Below are positions 34,995 to 45,469 of a DNA stretch of 64,000 nucleotides, in pieces (within the stretch, counting starts at the first letter, position 1; each line of letters begins with the position of its first letter). Made by a program: the position numbers and the translations under genes. Below the pieces are notes generated by a model that made no database searches, was not told where the DNA came from, and was given only the letters and a program-made list of their open reading frames with translations. This stretch comes from Sphingobacterium sp. HMA12 (GTDB taxonomy: Bacteria > Bacteroidota > Bacteroidia > Sphingobacteriales > Sphingobacteriaceae), in NCBI RefSeq assembly GCF_002933815.1, contig NZ_BEYR01000001.1:1406691-1470690 (forward strand). The letters run 5' to 3'.

Positions 34995-36884
34995 TTAGAT
35001 CATCTCAACACTTCTTTTTACGAAAGATGTCAAGTCCGCACCCGATAAAAGACCTCTTGACAAGAGTGCTAAATCAAAAGCTTGTTTCGCTAATTTTGAG
35101 CCTTCTTCCTCAGAAGCTGATAAAATCCGTTTGATCAAGGGGTGATTACCGTTAACAGTTACTTTGTAATTGTCCGGCAGTGAACCATAAAAGTTCATAC
35201 CACCACCAGTTTTCGCCATATCTTTCATACGACGCATAAACTCATCGATGGTGACAGATACTGGCAAGTCAGCTTCACTGAGTGCATCTACCTCAACCTT
35301 CATATCTTGACGAGAGATCGCTTTTTCAAAAACCTCCAATGCTTTTTTGGATTCTTCTTCAGACAACGAAAGTTCTATTTTTTCATCTTTTTGAATAAGC
35401 TTGTCGATTACATCTGCGTCTACACGTTTAAGCTGTACTTTTTCGCCACCCTTTTGCTCCAAATAGGAAGTAAAATGCGTATCAAGCGGACCGTCAAGTA
35501 CCAACACGTCGTAACCTTTGTTTAACGCTGTTTGGATAAAGCCATCTTGCTGAGCAGCATCGTGTGTATAGAGGTAAACGATATTACCGTCTTTATCGAC
35601 TTGAATGTCTTTTACCTTTTCATAATATTCTTTGATCGTAAAACTCGCATTGCCGGTATTTTTCAAAAGGCAGAAATCACTCGCTTTTTCTGCAAACTTC
35701 TCATCACTTAACATACCGTACTTAATAAATAGGCCGATATCGTTCCATTTTTCTTCAAAACCTTTGCGGTCGGTTTTGAATATTTCATTTAATTTATCAG
35801 CAACTTTTTTGGTGATGTAGCTATTGATCTTTTTGACATTGCTATCAGCCTGCAAGAATGAGCGCGAGACATTCAATGGGATATCGGGCGAATCAATTAC
35901 ACCGTGCAGTAACATTAGGAATTCTGGTACAATATCTTTCACTTCGTCAGTGATGAATACTTGTCGCGAATAAAGCTTGATTTTGTTACGTTGTATTTCC
36001 AGCTCATTTTTCACCTTAGGGAAGTAAAGTATACCAGTCAAATTAAATGGATAGTCTACATTAAGGTGGATCCAAAACAAGGGCTCATCCATCGAATAAG
36101 GATATAGCTCGCGATAGAAAGCTAAATAATCCTCATCTTTTAATTCAGACGGAGACTTTGTCCAAGCTGGATTTGTGTTGTTAATAATATTATCAACTTC
36201 TAAAGATTTATATTTTGGTTTGCCTTCCTCGTCTTCACCATCTGCCTCAGAACTTGTCTTTGTACCGAAACGAATCGGAATAGGAAGGAACTTTGCATAT
36301 TTGTCCAAGATATCCTGCAGACGCGCTTGGCTTAAAAACTCGGTGGACTCGTCATTGATGTGCAAAATGATATCTGTACCACGCGTTGTTCTAGTCCCTG
36401 TTGAAATTTCGTATGAGGTACTACCGTCACAGGTCCAATGCGCCGGCTCAGCTCCGTCTTGATAGGATAATGATTGAATTTCTACGGTATCTGCCACCAT
36501 AAATGCAGAGTAGAATCCCAATCCAAAGCGACCGATAATCTCGTTTGCATCGTTCGCTTCTTTGAATTTTTCCATGAATTCCGTTGCTCCCGAAAACGCA
36601 ATCTGATTAATATATTTTTTGATTTCTTCAGCTGTCATACCGATACCATTGTCTGAAATCGTAATGGTCTTGGCCGCTTCATCAAACTTGACGTCTACGA
36701 TTAACTCACCTGTTTCGCCATTGTATTGCCCCAAAGAAGCCAAACGTTTAATCTTTTGGGAAGCATCAACTGCATTAGATACCAGTTCGCGTAAGAAAAT
36801 CTCATTATCTGAGTATAAGAATTTTTTGATTACGGGAAATATGTTCTCCGTGTGGATTGAAATACTACCTTTTTCTGGATTCAT
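34995..36884 (-). CDS. htpG: Molecular chaperone HtpG (Hsp90)
   Basis: The 629-residue ATP-dependent chaperone begins MNPEKGSISIHTENIFPVIKK. The GHKL ATPase domain has FLRELVSNAVDAS (Glu-Asn site), SDNGIGM, and GRFGLGFYSAFMVAD. The middle domain carries FLRELYPYSMDEPLFWIHLNV and SRQVFITDEV, and the C-terminal dimerisation domain is present to HPLIKRILSASEEEGSKL. Length and domain order match bacterial HtpG. It folds client proteins and helps under heat stress. No known heat-shock operator was recognised upstream. Confidence 0.95.
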   Translation of the reverse strand: MNPEKGSISIHTENIFPVIKKFLYSDNEIFLRELVSNAVDASQKIKRLASLGQYNGETGELIVDVKFDEAAKTITISDNGIGMTAEEIKKYINQIAFSGATEFMEKFKEANDANEIIGRFGLGFYSAFMVADTVEIQSLSYQDGAEPAHWTCDGSTSYEISTGTRTTRGTDIILHINDESTEFLSQARLQDILDKYAKFLPIPIRFGTKTSSEADGEDEEGKPKYKSLEVDNIINNTNPAWTKSPSELKDEDYLAFYRELYPYSMDEPLFWIHLNVDYPFNLTGILYFPKVKNELEIQRNKIKLYSRQVFITDEVKDIVPEFLMLLHGVIDSPDIPLNVSRSFLQADSNVKKINSYITKKVADKLNEIFKTDRKGFEEKWNDIGLFIKYGMLSDEKFAEKASDFCLLKNTGNASFTIKEYYEKVKDIQVDKDGNIVYLYTHDAAQQDGFIQTALNKGYDVLVLDGPLDTHFTSYLEQKGGEKVQLKRVDADVIDKLIQKDEKIELSLSEEESKKALEVFEKAISRQDMKVEVDALSEADLPVSVTIDEFMRRMKDMAKTGGGMNFYGSLPDNYKVTVNGNHPLIKRILSASEEEGSKLAKQAFDLALLSRGLLSGADLTSFVKRSVEMI

Positions 36885-37050
36885 AATTTTGTATGTTGCT
36901 ATTTAATGTTATGATTTTGGTGATCCATGCACAATCAGTGTTCCAAATACTGATAGTAGGACAGGATGGCAGAAATTCATTCATTTTGTCATAAACGTTC
37001 AATCACACTATTAATCGTACTTTAAACCTACGTCAGAATAACGTAGGCAG

Positions 37051-37085
37051 AAAAAAAAATACCTGTTCCCTAAGGGAGCAAACAG
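37051..37085 (-). terminator. Terminator downstream of yqgE
   Basis: On the minus strand CTGTT..TCCC pairs with GGGA..ACAG with a 3-nt bulge, followed by GTA and a nine-T run. It lies 52 bp after the stop of the YqgE gene. Confidence 0.6.
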
Positions 37086-37136
37086 ATGTTTGAGCCATCG
37101 GATCAAAAATCGGGCGGACCTCAATTAAGGAGTAAC

Positions 37137-37700
37137 TCAATTTAACTCCGGACTCTGCGGAAAATTGGCGACATGCGCATATTTAGGACCTAACCCAATA
37201 ATAGCGTCCTTCCAGAGCAAATCTCCATTTCCTTCAAAAATAATGTGATGACGGTATTTATTTTGAACGGCCCAGCTATTCTCATTGATTTCCTTATCCA
37301 ATTGACCGCTTGACCAACCTGAATAGCCGATGAAAAATTTAATTTCATCAGTTTTAATCTGATGTTGTTGAATGGCATTAATAAGCTTTTCCTCGTCACC
37401 ACCAAAGTAGAGGTTTGGCGCAACTTCTTCACCACTTAATAAAAGATCGAATCGGCTATGTACAAAAAATAAGCTTTCCTGTGCCACTGGTCCACCAAGA
37501 TAAATTGGAAAAGTACACGTCGGTATTGGTTCCAATAATTGACCAATTTGAACATTTGTCTTATTATTCAAGACAAAGCCCAAACTTCCTTCGCTGTTAT
37601 GGTCACAGAGTAAAATAACGGACCTCAAGAACCGAGGATCCAACATAAACGGTTCTGAGATCAATAAACTTCCTTTTTGGGGGTCTAATTCATTAAACAT
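37137..37700 (-). CDS. YqgE/AlgH family protein
   Basis: The 187-residue product starts MFNELDPQKGSLLISEPFMLDPRFLRSVILLCDHN, the hallmark start of the YqgE/AlgH (DUF179) family, and has GSLGFVLNNKT, YLGGPVAQESLFFVHS, GGDEEKLI and FIGYSGWSSGQLDKEI. These are the conserved glycine-rich turns of its fold. The family is near-universal in Bacteroidota and often near pdxH, as here on the opposite strand, but its role (regulator or chaperone-like) is unproven. Confidence in the family is high, in the function low. Confidence 0.88.
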   Translation of the reverse strand: MFNELDPQKGSLLISEPFMLDPRFLRSVILLCDHNSEGSLGFVLNNKTNVQIGQLLEPIPTCTFPIYLGGPVAQESLFFVHSRFDLLLSGEEVAPNLYFGGDEEKLINAIQQHQIKTDEIKFFIGYSGWSSGQLDKEINENSWAVQNKYRHHIIFEGNGDLLWKDAIIGLGPKYAHVANFPQSPELN

Positions 37701-37853
37701 AGGACGTAAAATTAAGTATATATAGAAATTATCCTTTTTTATTTAACGTATGCGAGATCTGTGCCAAAAAAACGTTTTTGGCAATTTCTACTAAGTTTAT
37801 AGAGAAAAAGCAATGATTTTAGTAAGTTTGTAGGAATATAGAAATAGGTTTAT

Positions 37854-38507
37854 ATGTCCATTCAACATAAAGATATTGCAGCGATCAGACAAGATTACCT
37901 TTTAGGTAACCTATCGGAATCGGATGTGGATTATGATCCCGTCCTTCAGTTCAAGAAATGGTTTGATGAGGCCATTCATAGTGAGGTCATTGAACCCAAT
38001 GCAATGGTGCTGTCTACTGTATCATCGCAACATTTACCCTCTTCAAGGATTGTGTTATTAAAAGATATTGCAGAAGACGGCTTGGTATTCTTCACAAATT
38101 ACGAAAGCCGAAAAGGGGAAGACATGAAAGCCAATCCGCATGCGGCGCTCTTGTTTTTCTGGCCCGAACTACAACGCCAAATCCGCGTTGAGGGGGTTAT
38201 TGAATTTGTCAATGAAACTAACTCGGATGAGTATTTTCAATCGCGTCCCAAAGCAAGTCGTATAGGAGCTTTGGCGTCGCCGCAGAGTCGGGAAATTCCA
38301 AATCGAGATTTTTTGGAAAGTAAAGTAGAAGAGCTTCAGAAGCAATATACTGACGATGTTCCTGTACCTCGTCCAGCACATTGGGGCGGTTATATCTTAA
38401 AACCCATTTATTTTGAATTTTGGCAGGGGCGTGCAAGCCGCCTTCACGACCGTATTGTTTATAAAAAAGTATCAGATTCTTGGAAAATCACGCGTTTAGC
38501 CCCATAA
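37854..38507 (+). CDS. pdxH: Pyridoxamine 5'-phosphate oxidase
   Basis: The FMN enzyme (217 residues) oxidises pyridoxamine- or pyridoxine-5'-phosphate to PLP. Visible motifs are AMVLSTVSSQHLPSSRIVLLKDI (FMN/substrate region), VFFTNYESRKGEDMKANPHAALLFFWPELQRQIRVEG, and the C-terminal PxxWGGYxLxPxxxEFWQGRxxRLHDR signature, here WGGYILKPIYFEFWQGRASRLHDR in the family form. All are typical. It starts an apparent operon with nuoC (1 bp gap) and nuoD. A TAAGTTTG -7 box (37823-37830) lies 24 bp before the ATG. Confidence 0.95.
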   Translation: MSIQHKDIAAIRQDYLLGNLSESDVDYDPVLQFKKWFDEAIHSEVIEPNAMVLSTVSSQHLPSSRIVLLKDIAEDGLVFFTNYESRKGEDMKANPHAALLFFWPELQRQIRVEGVIEFVNETNSDEYFQSRPKASRIGALASPQSREIPNRDFLESKVEELQKQYTDDVPVPRPAHWGGYILKPIYFEFWQGRASRLHDRIVYKKVSDSWKITRLAP

Positions 38508-38508
38508 T

Positions 38509-38997
38509 ATGACATTTGAAGAAATTAAATCAAAACTAGTTTCCACATTGGGGGGGGCGATAATACTGAAAGAAGAGATCACTGGCTTACAACCAGCTTT
38601 GTTTATCGCCTCGAAAGATCTGCTTCCTGTATGTTCTTTTCTTCGAGATACGGAAGGACTTTATTTTGACTTTTTGAGCAATATAACGGCGGTGGATTAT
38701 GAAGACCACTTTACCATTGTTTACCATCTTAATTCCCTGCCTTATCAACATACACTTGTTTTGAAAGTGGAACTGGAGGGAAACCGGTCTTTGGACGAAC
38801 TACCAGAGATTGCATCAATAGCATCCGTTTGGCGTACAGCAGATTGGCATGAAAGAGAAGCATTTGATCTGATGGGAATATATTTTTCAGGTCATCCAGA
38901 CCTGCGGCGGATCCTTTTGCCCGATGATTGGGAGGGGCACCCATTACGTAAAGATTATCAGGACCCTGAAAAATATCATGGTATTAACATTAATTGA
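38509..38997 (+). CDS. nuoC: NADH-quinone oxidoreductase subunit C
   Basis: The 162-residue protein belongs to the 30-kDa subunit family of complex I. Characteristic text is [70 protein letters not shown], ending before NuoD. This subunit forms part of the peripheral arm near the N2 cluster and quinone site. It is separate from NuoD, not fused. It overlaps nothing: nuoD begins 5 bp after its stop. Complex I here lacks its other genes in the window. Confidence 0.95.
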   Translation: MTFEEIKSKLVSTLGGAIILKEEITGLQPALFIASKDLLPVCSFLRDTEGLYFDFLSNITAVDYEDHFTIVYHLNSLPYQHTLVLKVELEGNRSLDELPEIASIASVWRTADWHEREAFDLMGIYFSGHPDLRRILLPDDWEGHPLRKDYQDPEKYHGININ

Positions 38998-39002
38998 TCC
39001 CT

Positions 39003-40199
39003 ATGGCGAATCCAAAATATAAAGAAGCATTAGAGCGCTATGAAAGACATTTAACCGAGATCTCGACGCAGGAAATGGTGTTGAATATGGGACCGCAACA
39101 CCCATCAACACACGGAGTATTACGCTTGCAACTGATTACCGATGGCGAAATTGTGAAAGAGGTCGTTCCACATTTGGGGTATCTGCACCGATGTTTCGAC
39201 AAACATGCTGAATCATTAAACTATGGTAAAACAATTCCTTTCACCGATCGCTTAGATTATCTGGCCTCCATGAATAATAGTCATGCGTTCGTCATGGGTG
39301 TAGAACGTATGTTGGGCTTGGATAATAAGATTCCCAAAAGGATAGAATATATTCGTGTATTGGTATGTGAACTGAATCGTATTGCATCACACCTTATTGC
39401 TATCGGTACATACGGCATTGATATCGGTGCAACAACTCCTTTTCTATGGTGTTTTAGAGATCGTGAGCATATCATGAACATGTTGGAATGGGTATCCGGT
39501 TCACGCATGTTATATAACTATATATGGGTAGGAGGCCTATTCTACGATTTGCCCGTTGGCTTCGAAGCACGTTGTTCCGAATTTATAAGTTATTTTAAAC
39601 CAAAGCTAGTTGAACTTGATGAGATATTAACGCAGAATCAGATATTTATATCTCGAACAGCTAATATAGGCGTCTTACCGGCCGACGTTGCGATCAATTA
39701 TGGTATCTCTGGCCCTATGCTACGTGCCTCAGGTATTAAATGGGATTTGAGACGGATTGATGGATATTCCGTCTATCCGGAAATAGAGTTTGAGATTCCA
39801 GTGGGACAAGGGGCGATGGGTAGTATCGGAGATTGCTGGGATCGCTATAAGGTCAGGGTAGATGAAGTACGTGAATCTGTACGTATCGTTGAACAATGCC
39901 TTGAAAGGTTGCAGAAAGATTTTAAGCGTACTACGGATTTTGATCCACGTGCTTTGGTGCCCAAAAAAGTAAATTTGAAAGCGCAAGATTACTATGTGCG
40001 TGCCGAGAATCCGAAAGGAGAACTTGGCTTTTATTTTGTAACTAAAGAAAAATCTGATATTCCCTTAAGGGTAAAATCAAGAGGACCAAGTTTCAACAAT
40101 CTTTCTGTCATTTCCGAATTGGGAAAAGGGGTTTTAATTGCCGACCTTATCGCTATACTAGGGTCAATCGATATTGTTCTTGGCGAAGTTGACCGATAA
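39003..40199 (+). CDS. nuoD: NADH-quinone oxidoreductase subunit D
   Basis: The start ATG 39003 gives a 398-residue protein of the 49-kDa subunit family. Markers are [22 protein letters not shown] (quinone-binding HPSTHG), [40 protein letters not shown] and the C-terminal GDVDR-type end ([13 protein letters not shown]). It houses the quinone-binding pocket of complex I. It follows nuoC closely and ends the cluster; a terminator lies 150 bp downstream. An earlier in-frame TTG start is unlikely. Confidence 0.95.
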   Translation: MANPKYKEALERYERHLTEISTQEMVLNMGPQHPSTHGVLRLQLITDGEIVKEVVPHLGYLHRCFDKHAESLNYGKTIPFTDRLDYLASMNNSHAFVMGVERMLGLDNKIPKRIEYIRVLVCELNRIASHLIAIGTYGIDIGATTPFLWCFRDREHIMNMLEWVSGSRMLYNYIWVGGLFYDLPVGFEARCSEFISYFKPKLVELDEILTQNQIFISRTANIGVLPADVAINYGISGPMLRASGIKWDLRRIDGYSVYPEIEFEIPVGQGAMGSIGDCWDRYKVRVDEVRESVRIVEQCLERLQKDFKRTTDFDPRALVPKKVNLKAQDYYVRAENPKGELGFYFVTKEKSDIPLRVKSRGPSFNNLSVISELGKGVLIADLIAILGSIDIVLGEVDR

Positions 40200-40349
40200 A
40201 TTGCAGTATTATGCATATTATCAAATAGTTTTAACAAAAACTGAGATATTGTATTGAAAATGTTGCACAAAAACGCATTAAAATTTGCATATATAAGCAA
40301 TATTCACCATATTTGCAGTCTCATAATTTAAGTTTATAATTGGTTAATG

Positions 40350-40386
40350 AAAGCTCGTTACTCCCATAGTAACGGGCTTTTCTTTT
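40350..40386 (+). terminator. Terminator of the pdxH-nuoCD operon
   Basis: AGCTCGTTACT (40352-40362) and AGTAACGGGCT (40368-40378) pair with one mismatch, followed by TTTCTTTTT. Confidence 0.75.
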
Positions 40387-40546
40387 TATCACTCAGCTGT
40401 TTTAGCGGGCAGATACTTTTATTGTTAAAAGCAGGCAACATCAACTTAGGTTCCTTCGAAATATCTTTTTTGTACGGATTTCGTCGAAATTCTTAGTAAA
40501 GAATTTGGCTTAAATTGTTACCTTTACTGGTCTTAAATAAAAGAAA

Positions 40547-41284
40547 GTGGCGGAGAGTTTAGTTATTATTCCAACATATAATGAAAAGGAAAATATTGAA
40601 AAAATCATTCGTAAAGTTTTTTCCTTATCACATGCATTTGATATTCTGATTGTTGATGACGGATCGCCTGATGGAACTGCAGATATCGTAAAGCGCTTAC
40701 AATTAAATGAGTTTCAGGACCGTTTATTTATCGAGGAACGAAAAGGGAAACTAGGCTTGGGAACAGCTTATATCCATGGGTTTAAATGGGGGCTCGTAAG
40801 AGAACATTATCAGTACATCTTTGAAATGGATGCGGATTTCAGCCACAACCCTGAAGATTTGGTCCGATTGAGACAAGCCTGTGTGGATGGTGCCGATATG
40901 AGTATCGGCTCCCGCTATATCAAAGGTGTAAATGTTGTCAACTGGCCTATGAGCAGGGTATTGATGTCATATTTTGCATCAGTATATGTCCGTTTTATTA
41001 CCGGAATTAAAGTTCAGGATGCTACAGCTGGTTTTGTCTGTTTTACGCGGGAGGTGCTGAAGACTATTCCCTTGGACAAGATTAAATTTGTTGGCTATGC
41101 TTTTCAAATTGAGATGAAATTTACGGCTATTCAATATGGGTTTAATGTTGTGGAGGTGCCTATCATATTTACTGATAGAACCGAGGGCACATCTAAAATG
41201 AGTACAAGTATCTTTAAGGAAGCTTTTTTTGGTGTGATCCAGCTTAAATTGGGAAGTATTGGAAAAAGTTATAAGAGAAATTAA
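40547..41284 (+). CDS. Polyprenol-phosphate mannosyltransferase-like GT2 glycosyltransferase
   Basis: The GT2 enzyme (245 residues) starts at a GTG (AESLVIIPTYNEKENIEK). The GT-A motifs are DILIVDDGSPDGTADIV, the EMDADFSHNPEDL (DxD-type Asp-Ala-Asp), and a YIKGVNVVNWPMSRVLMS stretch. The C-terminal PVIFTDR-like motif is present (VPIIFTDRTEGTSKMS). It lacks the C-terminal membrane domain of long dolichol-phosphate mannose synthases. The likely reaction is transfer of mannose or glucose from a nucleotide sugar to undecaprenyl phosphate. ruvB starts 12 bp after it, so both are likely cotranscribed. Confidence 0.85.
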   Translation: MAESLVIIPTYNEKENIEKIIRKVFSLSHAFDILIVDDGSPDGTADIVKRLQLNEFQDRLFIEERKGKLGLGTAYIHGFKWGLVREHYQYIFEMDADFSHNPEDLVRLRQACVDGADMSIGSRYIKGVNVVNWPMSRVLMSYFASVYVRFITGIKVQDATAGFVCFTREVLKTIPLDKIKFVGYAFQIEMKFTAIQYGFNVVEVPIIFTDRTEGTSKMSTSIFKEAFFGVIQLKLGSIGKSYKRN

Positions 41285-41296
41285 TATTATTGGTCG

Positions 41297-42319
41297 ATGA
41301 ACGAGAATTTAGATCCAAATCCCGAACGTTTGAGCAATACCGATCGCGATATCGAACGGGCATTGCGACCTCAGGCTTTTGAAGATTTTACGGGACAGGC
41401 AAAAATATTGGAGAATCTAAATATTTTTGTGAAAGCCGCGCGATTGCGCGGAGAAGCATTGGATCATGTATTGTTGCATGGGCCTCCGGGATTAGGTAAA
41501 ACAACGCTATCCCACATCATCGCAAATGAAATGGGAGTAGGTATAAAAATTACCTCCGGCCCGGTCTTGGATAAGCCCGGAGACCTTGCTGGGCTGTTGA
41601 CAAATCTGGAGGAAGGGGATGTGCTCTTTATTGATGAAATCCATCGTTTGAGTCCCTTAGTCGAAGAGTATCTCTATTCGGCAATGGAGGATTTCAAAAT
41701 TGACATCATGCTGGAGACTGGTCCAAATGCCCGCTCTGTTCAGATTTCATTGAATCCTTTTACCTTAATTGGCGCAACAACCCGATCAGGCTTACTGACA
41801 GCTCCGCTACGCGCACGGTTTGGCATCAATTCACGCCTTCAATATTATGATGCAAAATTATTGACCACAATCGTACTCCGTTCTGCGCACATTCTGAATA
41901 CGCCAATCTCAGACGAAGGAGCGTACGAAATTGCACGCAGAAGTAGGGGAACCCCACGGATTGCAAATGCTTTGTTGCGCCGAACACGAGACTTTGCCCA
42001 GATTAAAGGAAATGGAAGTATTGATCAGGAAATAGCGAAATATGCACTTCATGCGCTTAATGTTGATGAAAATGGTTTAGATGAAATGGACAATAAGATC
42101 TTGACCACAATTATTGATAAATTCAAAGGTGGTCCAGTTGGACTCAAAACTGTTGCCACTGCCGTAGGGGAAGATGAAGGTACAATAGAAGAAGTATACG
42201 AACCTTTTTTGATCCAGGAAGGTTATATCATGCGCACCTCTAGAGGGCGTGAATGTACCGAAGCTGCATATAAGCATCTCGGCCGCACACATCATCCAAA
42301 AGGAAATACATTATTTTAA
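41297..42319 (+). CDS. ruvB: Holliday junction DNA helicase RuvB
   Basis: The AAA+ motor (340 residues) of branch migration. Seen are [12 protein letters not shown], the Walker [13 protein letters not shown], Walker [11 protein letters not shown], sensor 1 [21 protein letters not shown] and the winged-helix C-terminus [40 protein letters not shown]. The start at ATG 41297 fits the usual RuvB N-terminus. RuvA and RuvC are not in the window, as is common in Bacteroidota. The upstream glycosyltransferase is 12 bp away. Confidence 0.97.
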   Translation: MNENLDPNPERLSNTDRDIERALRPQAFEDFTGQAKILENLNIFVKAARLRGEALDHVLLHGPPGLGKTTLSHIIANEMGVGIKITSGPVLDKPGDLAGLLTNLEEGDVLFIDEIHRLSPLVEEYLYSAMEDFKIDIMLETGPNARSVQISLNPFTLIGATTRSGLLTAPLRARFGINSRLQYYDAKLLTTIVLRSAHILNTPISDEGAYEIARRSRGTPRIANALLRRTRDFAQIKGNGSIDQEIAKYALHALNVDENGLDEMDNKILTTIIDKFKGGPVGLKTVATAVGEDEGTIEEVYEPFLIQEGYIMRTSRGRECTEAAYKHLGRTHHPKGNTLF

Positions 42320-42346
42320 TTACTAAGCTTAAAAATATCCTTCCAA

Positions 42347-42886
42347 TCAGCTACTTTGAAGGATTCGCTTCGTACGGCTCAGCAATGCCGGACTAGGTTT
42401 TATCTGCTGAAAATAACTGATCTGGGCAAAAAGCTCCTCTTTTATCCAAGTATGTTTCTTGCTCAGATTATTTAAAATATCCAAACAATTGACCAACACA
42501 GCTACCGGACATTGTTGTTCAATCAGCCATTGAAAAGCATATTCAATAAGCTCTTCTTCAGTCTTATCATCAAGATGATAGCTTTTATTTTTCTTTGATG
42601 TCAAGTACATCAAAATTTTGCTATAACTCCTAAGACAACTCCAGTTTTTTTGTTTTTTCAGATTCTCAAAAAATTGTGGCAACAATCCTTGAAGCAGGGC
42701 CGTGTCCTTTAATACAATTGTCTCAAACACCCAGGCAGCACGAAAAGACAGCGTTTTATCCTTCTCCAGCGAAATGTTGAGCAAATCTTGAAGGCTAATA
42801 TCAGCAAGCATATCCAAAGAAAAATCCGTTACCTCAAACGATCTTAAGGTAACGGACAAAAATTCTATTTTTTCATGGTAGGTCAT
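42347..42886 (-). CDS. Hypothetical helical protein
   Basis: The 179-residue product is predicted to be all-helical with leucine-rich repeats in the pattern of HEAT-like armadillo folds (SLQDLLNISLEKDKTLSFRAAWVFETIV; QWLIEQQCPVAVLVNCLDILNNLSKK). No catalytic residues or signal peptide are visible. Bacteroidota have similar small cytoplasmic helical proteins of unknown role. It follows ruvB convergently and lies 8 bp downstream of the DPP IV-like peptidase, so it may be its cotranscribed neighbour. Confidence 0.6.
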   Translation of the reverse strand: MTYHEKIEFLSVTLRSFEVTDFSLDMLADISLQDLLNISLEKDKTLSFRAAWVFETIVLKDTALLQGLLPQFFENLKKQKNWSCLRSYSKILMYLTSKKNKSYHLDDKTEEELIEYAFQWLIEQQCPVAVLVNCLDILNNLSKKHTWIKEELFAQISYFQQIKPSPALLSRTKRILQSS

Positions 42887-42893
42887 AAACCTG

Positions 42894-45380
42894 TTATTTT
42901 AACGGCTTCTCTCGATTCATTTCGGTCATATCGACTTCGTCCATTTTGGAATCTCCCAAAAGGTATTGACTAAAATAATCACCCATCTTCCAGAAGAAAT
43001 ATTCTGTCATATCGCCGAACCCATGTCTTTGTCCCGGCAAGAGCAAGAAGTCGAACCGTTTATTTGCTTTGATCAATGCATCGACCATCCGGATCGAATT
43101 TGCCGGATGCACGTTGTTGTCAATATCACCCGTTGCAATCAACAGCCGGCCTTTAAGATTCTTGGCTAATTCCGTGTTCTTGTTGATCTGATATGAAAAC
43201 GTCGTATCACCTTTTGCTGAAACCTTTTCTGTTACACCATGGTGGCGTTCGCTCCACCAGCGGTTGTAGATCTGATTTTCATGGTTACCCGCTCCCGATA
43301 CAGCAACTTTAAAGAAGTCGGGGTAAACAAGCATTGCCGCTGTCGACATAAATCCGCCTCCGGAGTGCCCCGTAATGCCTACACGATTGATATCAATAAA
43401 CTTATAACGGTCTGCGAGTTGCTCTGCTGTCACCTTTTTATCTTCCAATCCATAATCCCGCAGATTGCCATAACCATAGGTATGGTACCATTGTGAGCGG
43501 GATGGATGACCGCCGCGATTTCCTACAGTAACCACGATAAAGCCAAATTGCGCTAATCGATCTATCCGGTCCATACTCCGTCCAAAAGATTTATTGACGG
43601 CTTCTGTCTGCGGTCCCGGATAGACATATTCTACAATAGGATAAGTTCTTGTACTGTCAAAATCAAAAGGTTTGTACATGACACCATAGAGATCTGTGGT
43701 ACCGTCGCCAGCCTTCACTTTAAACGGCTCAGGGAATTTATAACCGGCAGCAAATAACAGCGATAAATCGGCCTTTTCAAGCGTCATGATCTTCTGTCCG
43801 TTGCTATTTAATAATACAGATTCGGGTGTTGTATTTACTCTTGAAGAATTGTTTACAAAATATTTGGACGATTCACTCATCTCAATCTGATGATCAAAAT
43901 TTCCCGGATTCAGCAGTTTAATTCCATTTCCGTTTAGATTGACACTATAATGGTGAAGGTAATAGGGGTCCTCATTTTTCTCACGACCAGATGCTGTAAA
44001 AAACAAGGTCTGGGTTGTTGGATCTAACCCCGTAATTTCCTCACAGTGAAAGCTTCCCTTAGTAATTTGGTTTAAAAATTTACCATTGGTGTCATAGCGA
44101 TAGTAATGACCCCATCCGTCTCTTTCGGACCAATGAACCAATTGTTTTCCATTTTCAAGCAATAGTGGCTTTTGAACATCCAGATATACATTGGAACGTT
44201 CCTGAATAATGGGATTTACTGTTCCGTTCACATTTACCTTTAAAAGATCTATTCTTTTTAAATCACGGCTAGAACGGGAAATATAGAATTCTTCGTTATT
44301 ACCCAACCAGTAGTTAATGTAATAATCTTCTTTGTATGAATTTCTGTCTGGCGTTTTAGTCCAGTTGGAAATGGTCTGGTTTTTAAAAGCTGCGATATTT
44401 ATCCTACGCGGAGCCTTTGTTGCTGTCTCAAAGATATAGAATTCAGTCTCGGTTGAATCAACCTCGCCCGGCATCTGGTATTTATAAGTCTCCAGGGTAG
44501 GCCGAGAGGAACCTACATTATTGATCACCCACAAAGGTCGCAACGATCTATTGTCTTTTCTTGTCAGTGTAAAATAGCGACCATCCGGTGACCAGCTTAT
44601 CCATACGCGTTTGCGTTTCGTTTCATTGTCTTTATCCTTTTCGTCACCCGTGGTGGTACTATATTCATCGCCGCCCCAAGCATAGTATTGTACACCGTCT
44701 TTTGTAATCTGGTGTTCGACAATAGTGCTATCTTTCTCATTCTTGACCGCTTTGAGATAATTGGCTTTATCCATCCAATACAGATTAAAGTCTTTGGCAA
44801 AATACACCGTATTGGTATCCGGGGAGAAGCTTGCCCAGGACAGGGGAGCTTTTACTTTCGTAGAATCACTAATTTCGGATACTATCTTTGATGCAAAATC
44901 ATATTCCAAATAGAAGAGTTTCTTTTTTGTAGTATCGGATTTATTTTTAAGTTTTTCGATCTCATCTTTGGACTTCACAGTATCTTTCGTGCTCTGAATC
45001 TGAAATCTGATTTTTTTTTCATCTTTCGTAAATCTTAAACCCTGTAATTCCAGATGTTGGGCATCAACAGGATTTTTGACAATTTTAGTAACTTGGGCAG
45101 CCAGATGCTCACTGTCAAAAAGAGCCTCTTTCTTTTTAAGTGCTGGGTTGACGATATACCAATTTTTCCCTTGTGGACTGGCATAATCATACCAAAAACG
45201 ATCCGAAAAATTGATCCAGTTTGGCTTAATGGTCGTGGAGAAAATCATTTTTTTTAATTTCTCTGGCGAAAATTTGGCAGCCAACTGATAATTCGGTTTT
45301 ACCGGAGGCTCTTGAATCTGTTGTGCAGCACCAAAGTAAGGCAATAGACTGGCTGCAAAGATAAAGTAGAACTTATGCAT
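42894..45380 (-). CDS. S9 family (dipeptidyl-peptidase IV-like) peptidase
   Basis: An 828-residue secreted serine peptidase: signal peptide MHKFYFIFAASLLPYFGAAQ, an eight-bladed beta-propeller DPPIV N-terminal domain (residues about 100-560) and the alpha/beta hydrolase domain. The catalytic Ser is in VGITGHSGGGFMSTAA, Asp in LIATGDIDNNVHPAN and His in PGQRHGFGD. The family cleaves dipeptides, often Xaa-Pro, from the N-terminus of peptides. It lies in the periplasm or at the surface and serves peptide nutrition. The TTG at 45383 is a less likely start. Confidence 0.92.
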   Translation of the reverse strand: MHKFYFIFAASLLPYFGAAQQIQEPPVKPNYQLAAKFSPEKLKKMIFSTTIKPNWINFSDRFWYDYASPQGKNWYIVNPALKKKEALFDSEHLAAQVTKIVKNPVDAQHLELQGLRFTKDEKKIRFQIQSTKDTVKSKDEIEKLKNKSDTTKKKLFYLEYDFASKIVSEISDSTKVKAPLSWASFSPDTNTVYFAKDFNLYWMDKANYLKAVKNEKDSTIVEHQITKDGVQYYAWGGDEYSTTTGDEKDKDNETKRKRVWISWSPDGRYFTLTRKDNRSLRPLWVINNVGSSRPTLETYKYQMPGEVDSTETEFYIFETATKAPRRINIAAFKNQTISNWTKTPDRNSYKEDYYINYWLGNNEEFYISRSSRDLKRIDLLKVNVNGTVNPIIQERSNVYLDVQKPLLLENGKQLVHWSERDGWGHYYRYDTNGKFLNQITKGSFHCEEITGLDPTTQTLFFTASGREKNEDPYYLHHYSVNLNGNGIKLLNPGNFDHQIEMSESSKYFVNNSSRVNTTPESVLLNSNGQKIMTLEKADLSLLFAAGYKFPEPFKVKAGDGTTDLYGVMYKPFDFDSTRTYPIVEYVYPGPQTEAVNKSFGRSMDRIDRLAQFGFIVVTVGNRGGHPSRSQWYHTYGYGNLRDYGLEDKKVTAEQLADRYKFIDINRVGITGHSGGGFMSTAAMLVYPDFFKVAVSGAGNHENQIYNRWWSERHHGVTEKVSAKGDTTFSYQINKNTELAKNLKGRLLIATGDIDNNVHPANSIRMVDALIKANKRFDFLLLPGQRHGFGDMTEYFFWKMGDYFSQYLLGDSKMDEVDMTEMNREKPLK

Positions 45381-45469
45381 CAAATAAATATAGATAATTG
45401 TGTAATCTTGGTTTTGGTCGCTAAAATATCCATTATTACACAGTCAAAAGAATGATTCGTGTAATAATC

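Noticed and set aside
42337..42364. Terminator between ruvB and the convergent hypothetical gene
   Set aside because: ATCCTTC/GAAGGAT can pair across a 14-nt gap, but the stem overlaps the coding end of the minus-strand gene and is short, so it was not listed as a firm feature.
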